Source of the DNA: Mytilus galloprovincialis
Taxonomy: Eukaryota; Mollusca; Bivalvia; Mytilida; Mytilidae
Direction of reading: 5' to 3'
Length of the DNA stretch: 64,000 nt
Assembly: GCF_965363235.1 (NCBI RefSeq)
Contig: NC_134838.1
Span: 3,291,001-3,355,000 of the forward strand
The position numbers and the translations under genes were made by a program. Under the pieces are notes generated by a model. The model saw only the letters and a list, made by a program, of their open reading frames with translations, made no database searches and had not been told where the DNA came from. This document shows, piece by piece, positions 62,379 through 64,000 of the stretch (position 1 is its first letter; each line of letters opens with the position of its first letter).

Positions 62379-62450
62379 GGGCTCGTCCGGGATTCGAACC
62401 CGGGACCTCTCGCACCCTAAGCGAGAATCATACCCCTAGACCAACGAGCC
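62379..62450 (-). tRNA. tRNA-Pro(AGG), unit 44
   Basis: As unit 1. Confidence 0.95.
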
Positions 62451-62780
62451 TGTATAGCTGACTTATGTTTAAATAATAGTTATAAAATTCAGAAATGACA
62501 TCGCTTGTTGCTATTTTCGTGTTGCCTTGGGTTATACGTTTGGCCTCTCTTGCTTTGTTACCTTTGAAATCAGGACGGTAAGTTATTAAAAGTCACCTGC
62601 TATAAAGAACTTTGTCTAAAGTGCTTAGCGTAGACGATTTCAAAGATTTTTATAAGAAGTGATATGTTCAATTTAACATGAACGACATGCGTCGGCTGCA
62701 AAAGAACACCGAATGAGTAATATCTCTAGGCACTATAATAAGCACAGTTCACGATGATCCGGATTACCCAAAAATTAATA

Positions 62781-62853
62781 TGTTTCCGCTGGGGCTCGAA
62801 CCCAGGACCTTCCGCGTGTGAAGCGGACGTGATTACCACTACACTACGGAAAC
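62781..62853 (-). tRNA. tRNA-Val(CAC), unit 45
   Basis: As unit 1. Confidence 0.95.
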
Positions 62854-63391
62854 AGTTGAAGTTAGTGCGAAGTTTTCCATATTTCAAGCAACGTCCGATT
62901 AAAAACTGGTGCAATCAAGATGAATAACACCCGTTCCCGCATGAAAACAGGTGCGTTTTCGTGTTAATTTCCATAATTCTCTTGGCATGGGATGGGGTTC
63001 ACCTTTCTTCTGCACAATCAATTGAAAAGCAGATATTCCTAGCTCTGCCGTCTATATATATGCGTATTCTTCTTATACGCCAGCTAAATCCGATATCGAC
63101 ATTTCCTTCATTGCACAACTTGATGGTGATTATCAAGGTAAGTTGTTTTGCAGCGTGCACAAACCAAAATATAACATTCTTCGAAAAAAAAAAAAGTCAA
63201 AATCATCGGAATACAAATGTATGTACCAGAATATCAACTCCTCTTTTCTCTCCGTTTGACCACTATTGCTCATCAGTGACGGGAAAACATGCTGAGCAAT
63301 TTCTGAGCCAGACTGCTTTGAATGTCAATGGCAGATACAAAAGTATAATTTCATTGAATCCAAACGCCTATAAACCGTTCCAAAAATTAAC

Positions 63392-63463
63392 GGGCTCGTC
63401 CGGGATTCGAACCCGGGACCTCTCGCACCCAAAGCGAGAATCATACCCCTAGACCAACGAGCC
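63392..63463 (-). tRNA. tRNA-Pro(TGG), unit 45
   Basis: As unit 1. Confidence 0.95.
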
Positions 63464-63796
63464 GCTTGATAGTTAGAGTTACATTTTCCGTATTTAACTA
63501 TAGAATACGATTATTCTCCATACGTGGCAAAGGAGTTTACCTGCCAAGATACATATTCGAAATTCTAAGTTGACTAGAAATTCACCTTACATTGGTCGAG
63601 ATCAAACTATATAAAAACAACAAAAATTCAAACGATAGCTGTTGTATTGGTGCATGTATTTTTCTCCTACTGAATTCTGTTTTATGCATTCTAATTGACG
63701 TTCGAATTAGCGGTGTATTTTCTTTGAATATCCCATCGACTGGTATTGAAAACAGTTTTGAGATTCGCCACGCATTGACAATATGAGGCAAAAATT

Positions 63797-63868
63797 GGGC
63801 TCGTCCGGGATTCGAACCCGGGACCTCTCGCACCCTAAGCGAGAATCATACCCCTAGACCAACGAGCC
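63797..63868 (-). tRNA. tRNA-Pro(AGG), unit 45
   Basis: As unit 1; last complete gene in the window. Confidence 0.95.
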
Positions 63869-64000
63869 TGTATAGCTGACTTATGTTTAAATAATAGTTA
63901 TAAAATTCAGAAATGACATCGCTTGTTGCTATTTTCGTGTTGCCTTGGGTTATACGTTTGGCCTCTCTTGCTTTGTTACCTTTGAAATCAGGACGGTAAG
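63869..64000. other. Start of unit 46 (spacer only)
   Basis: The first 132 bp of the spacer that follows tRNA-Pro(AGG) in plus-strand order, the same as 55-186. It contains the upstream elements of the unit 45 tRNA-Pro(AGG) and shows that the array continues to the right. Confidence 0.9.

Larger units (their letters stand above)
1..64000 (-). repeat. Tandem array of a 1418-bp tRNA unit (Pro-AGG, Pro-TGG, Val-CAC), 45 full units
   Basis: The whole window repeats with a period of 1418 bp; four units (14, 17, 18, 19) are 1419 bp because of one extra A. Every unit has the same three minus-strand tRNA genes at the same spacing. I see no inserted foreign DNA, no inverted unit and no truncated unit. 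Differences from the majority sequence were seen at: 2885, 6670, 13221, 14700, 18015, 26651, 39488, 40535, 44676 and 50348 (same site, two units), plus the linked A13 and tRNA change in units 14, 17, 18 and 19. Such uniformity is what concerted evolution by unequal exchange or gene conversion, or very recent amplification, produces. Both array ends lie outside the window. Tandem tRNA arrays are known in Xenopus, zebrafish, Arabidopsis and Entamoeba; I do not recognise this three-gene combination. Confidence 0.98.

Noticed and set aside
1-64000. CRISPR array or simple satellite
   Set aside because: The period is 1418 bp with intact tRNA genes and terminators in each unit and no short-repeat and variable-spacer pattern.
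1-64000. Additional RNA genes (5S rRNA, U6 or other snRNA) in the spacers
   Set aside because: I looked on both strands for 5S internal-control and U6 start signatures and for further cloverleaf T arms and found none. A covariance-model search of one unit would settle it.
1-64000. Entamoeba or plant origin, both known for tandem tRNA arrays
   Set aside because: The Pro acceptor stem GGCTCGT is the animal type, not the plant type, and the spacers lack the short tandem repeats typical of Entamoeba arrays. This rests on remembered sequences, so it is a leaning and not proof.

Overview
The window is one uninterrupted head-to-tail array of a 1418-bp unit. Each unit carries three intron-less nuclear tRNA genes, all on the minus strand: tRNA-Pro(AGG), tRNA-Pro(TGG) and tRNA-Val(CAC), in transcription order. 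There are 45 complete units (numbered 1-45 here, unit 1 = 55-1472). Before them lies the 5' three quarters of one more tRNA-Pro(AGG) at 1-54, and after them the first 132 bp of a 46th unit. This gives 135 complete tRNA genes and one partial one. The array runs off both ends of the window, so its true length is unknown. I find no protein gene, rRNA, snRNA, CRISPR array or transposon.

Organism: a eukaryote, most likely an animal. The tRNAs have eukaryotic A and B boxes, no encoded CCA end, and a T5 Pol III terminator within a few bases of each 3' end. From memory, the Pro and Val tRNA bodies are very close to the vertebrate/metazoan nuclear families and clearly unlike plant tRNA-Pro in the acceptor stem. 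I cannot name the species or phylum from this sequence.

Layout of unit 1, left to right on the plus strand: spacer 55-384 (330 bp); tRNA-Val(CAC) 385-457; spacer 458-995 (538 bp, with an A12 run); tRNA-Pro(TGG) 996-1067; spacer 1068-1400 (333 bp); tRNA-Pro(AGG) 1401-1472. Each gene has a TATA-like AT-rich element about 25-40 bp upstream and its own T5 terminator, so each looks like a separate Pol III gene rather than part of one long transcript. The period is exactly 1418 bp except in units 14, 17, 18 and 19, which are 1419 bp because the A12 run is A13. From unit 20 on, coordinates are therefore offset by 4.

The units are almost identical. By eye I found 18 differences from the majority sequence, at 11 sites, in 13 of the 45 units; I may have missed some. 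Four sites lie inside tRNA-Pro genes and none in tRNA-Val. The most notable is a C27-to-T change in tRNA-Pro(TGG) of units 14, 17, 18 and 19. It is always linked to the A13 run and creates an internal TTTT on the transcribed sense strand. The two Pro tRNAs differ from each other at a single base, the first anticodon position. Together the genes would decode all or nearly all Pro codons plus the Val codon GUG, so the array is a high-dosage, homogenised source of two tRNA species.
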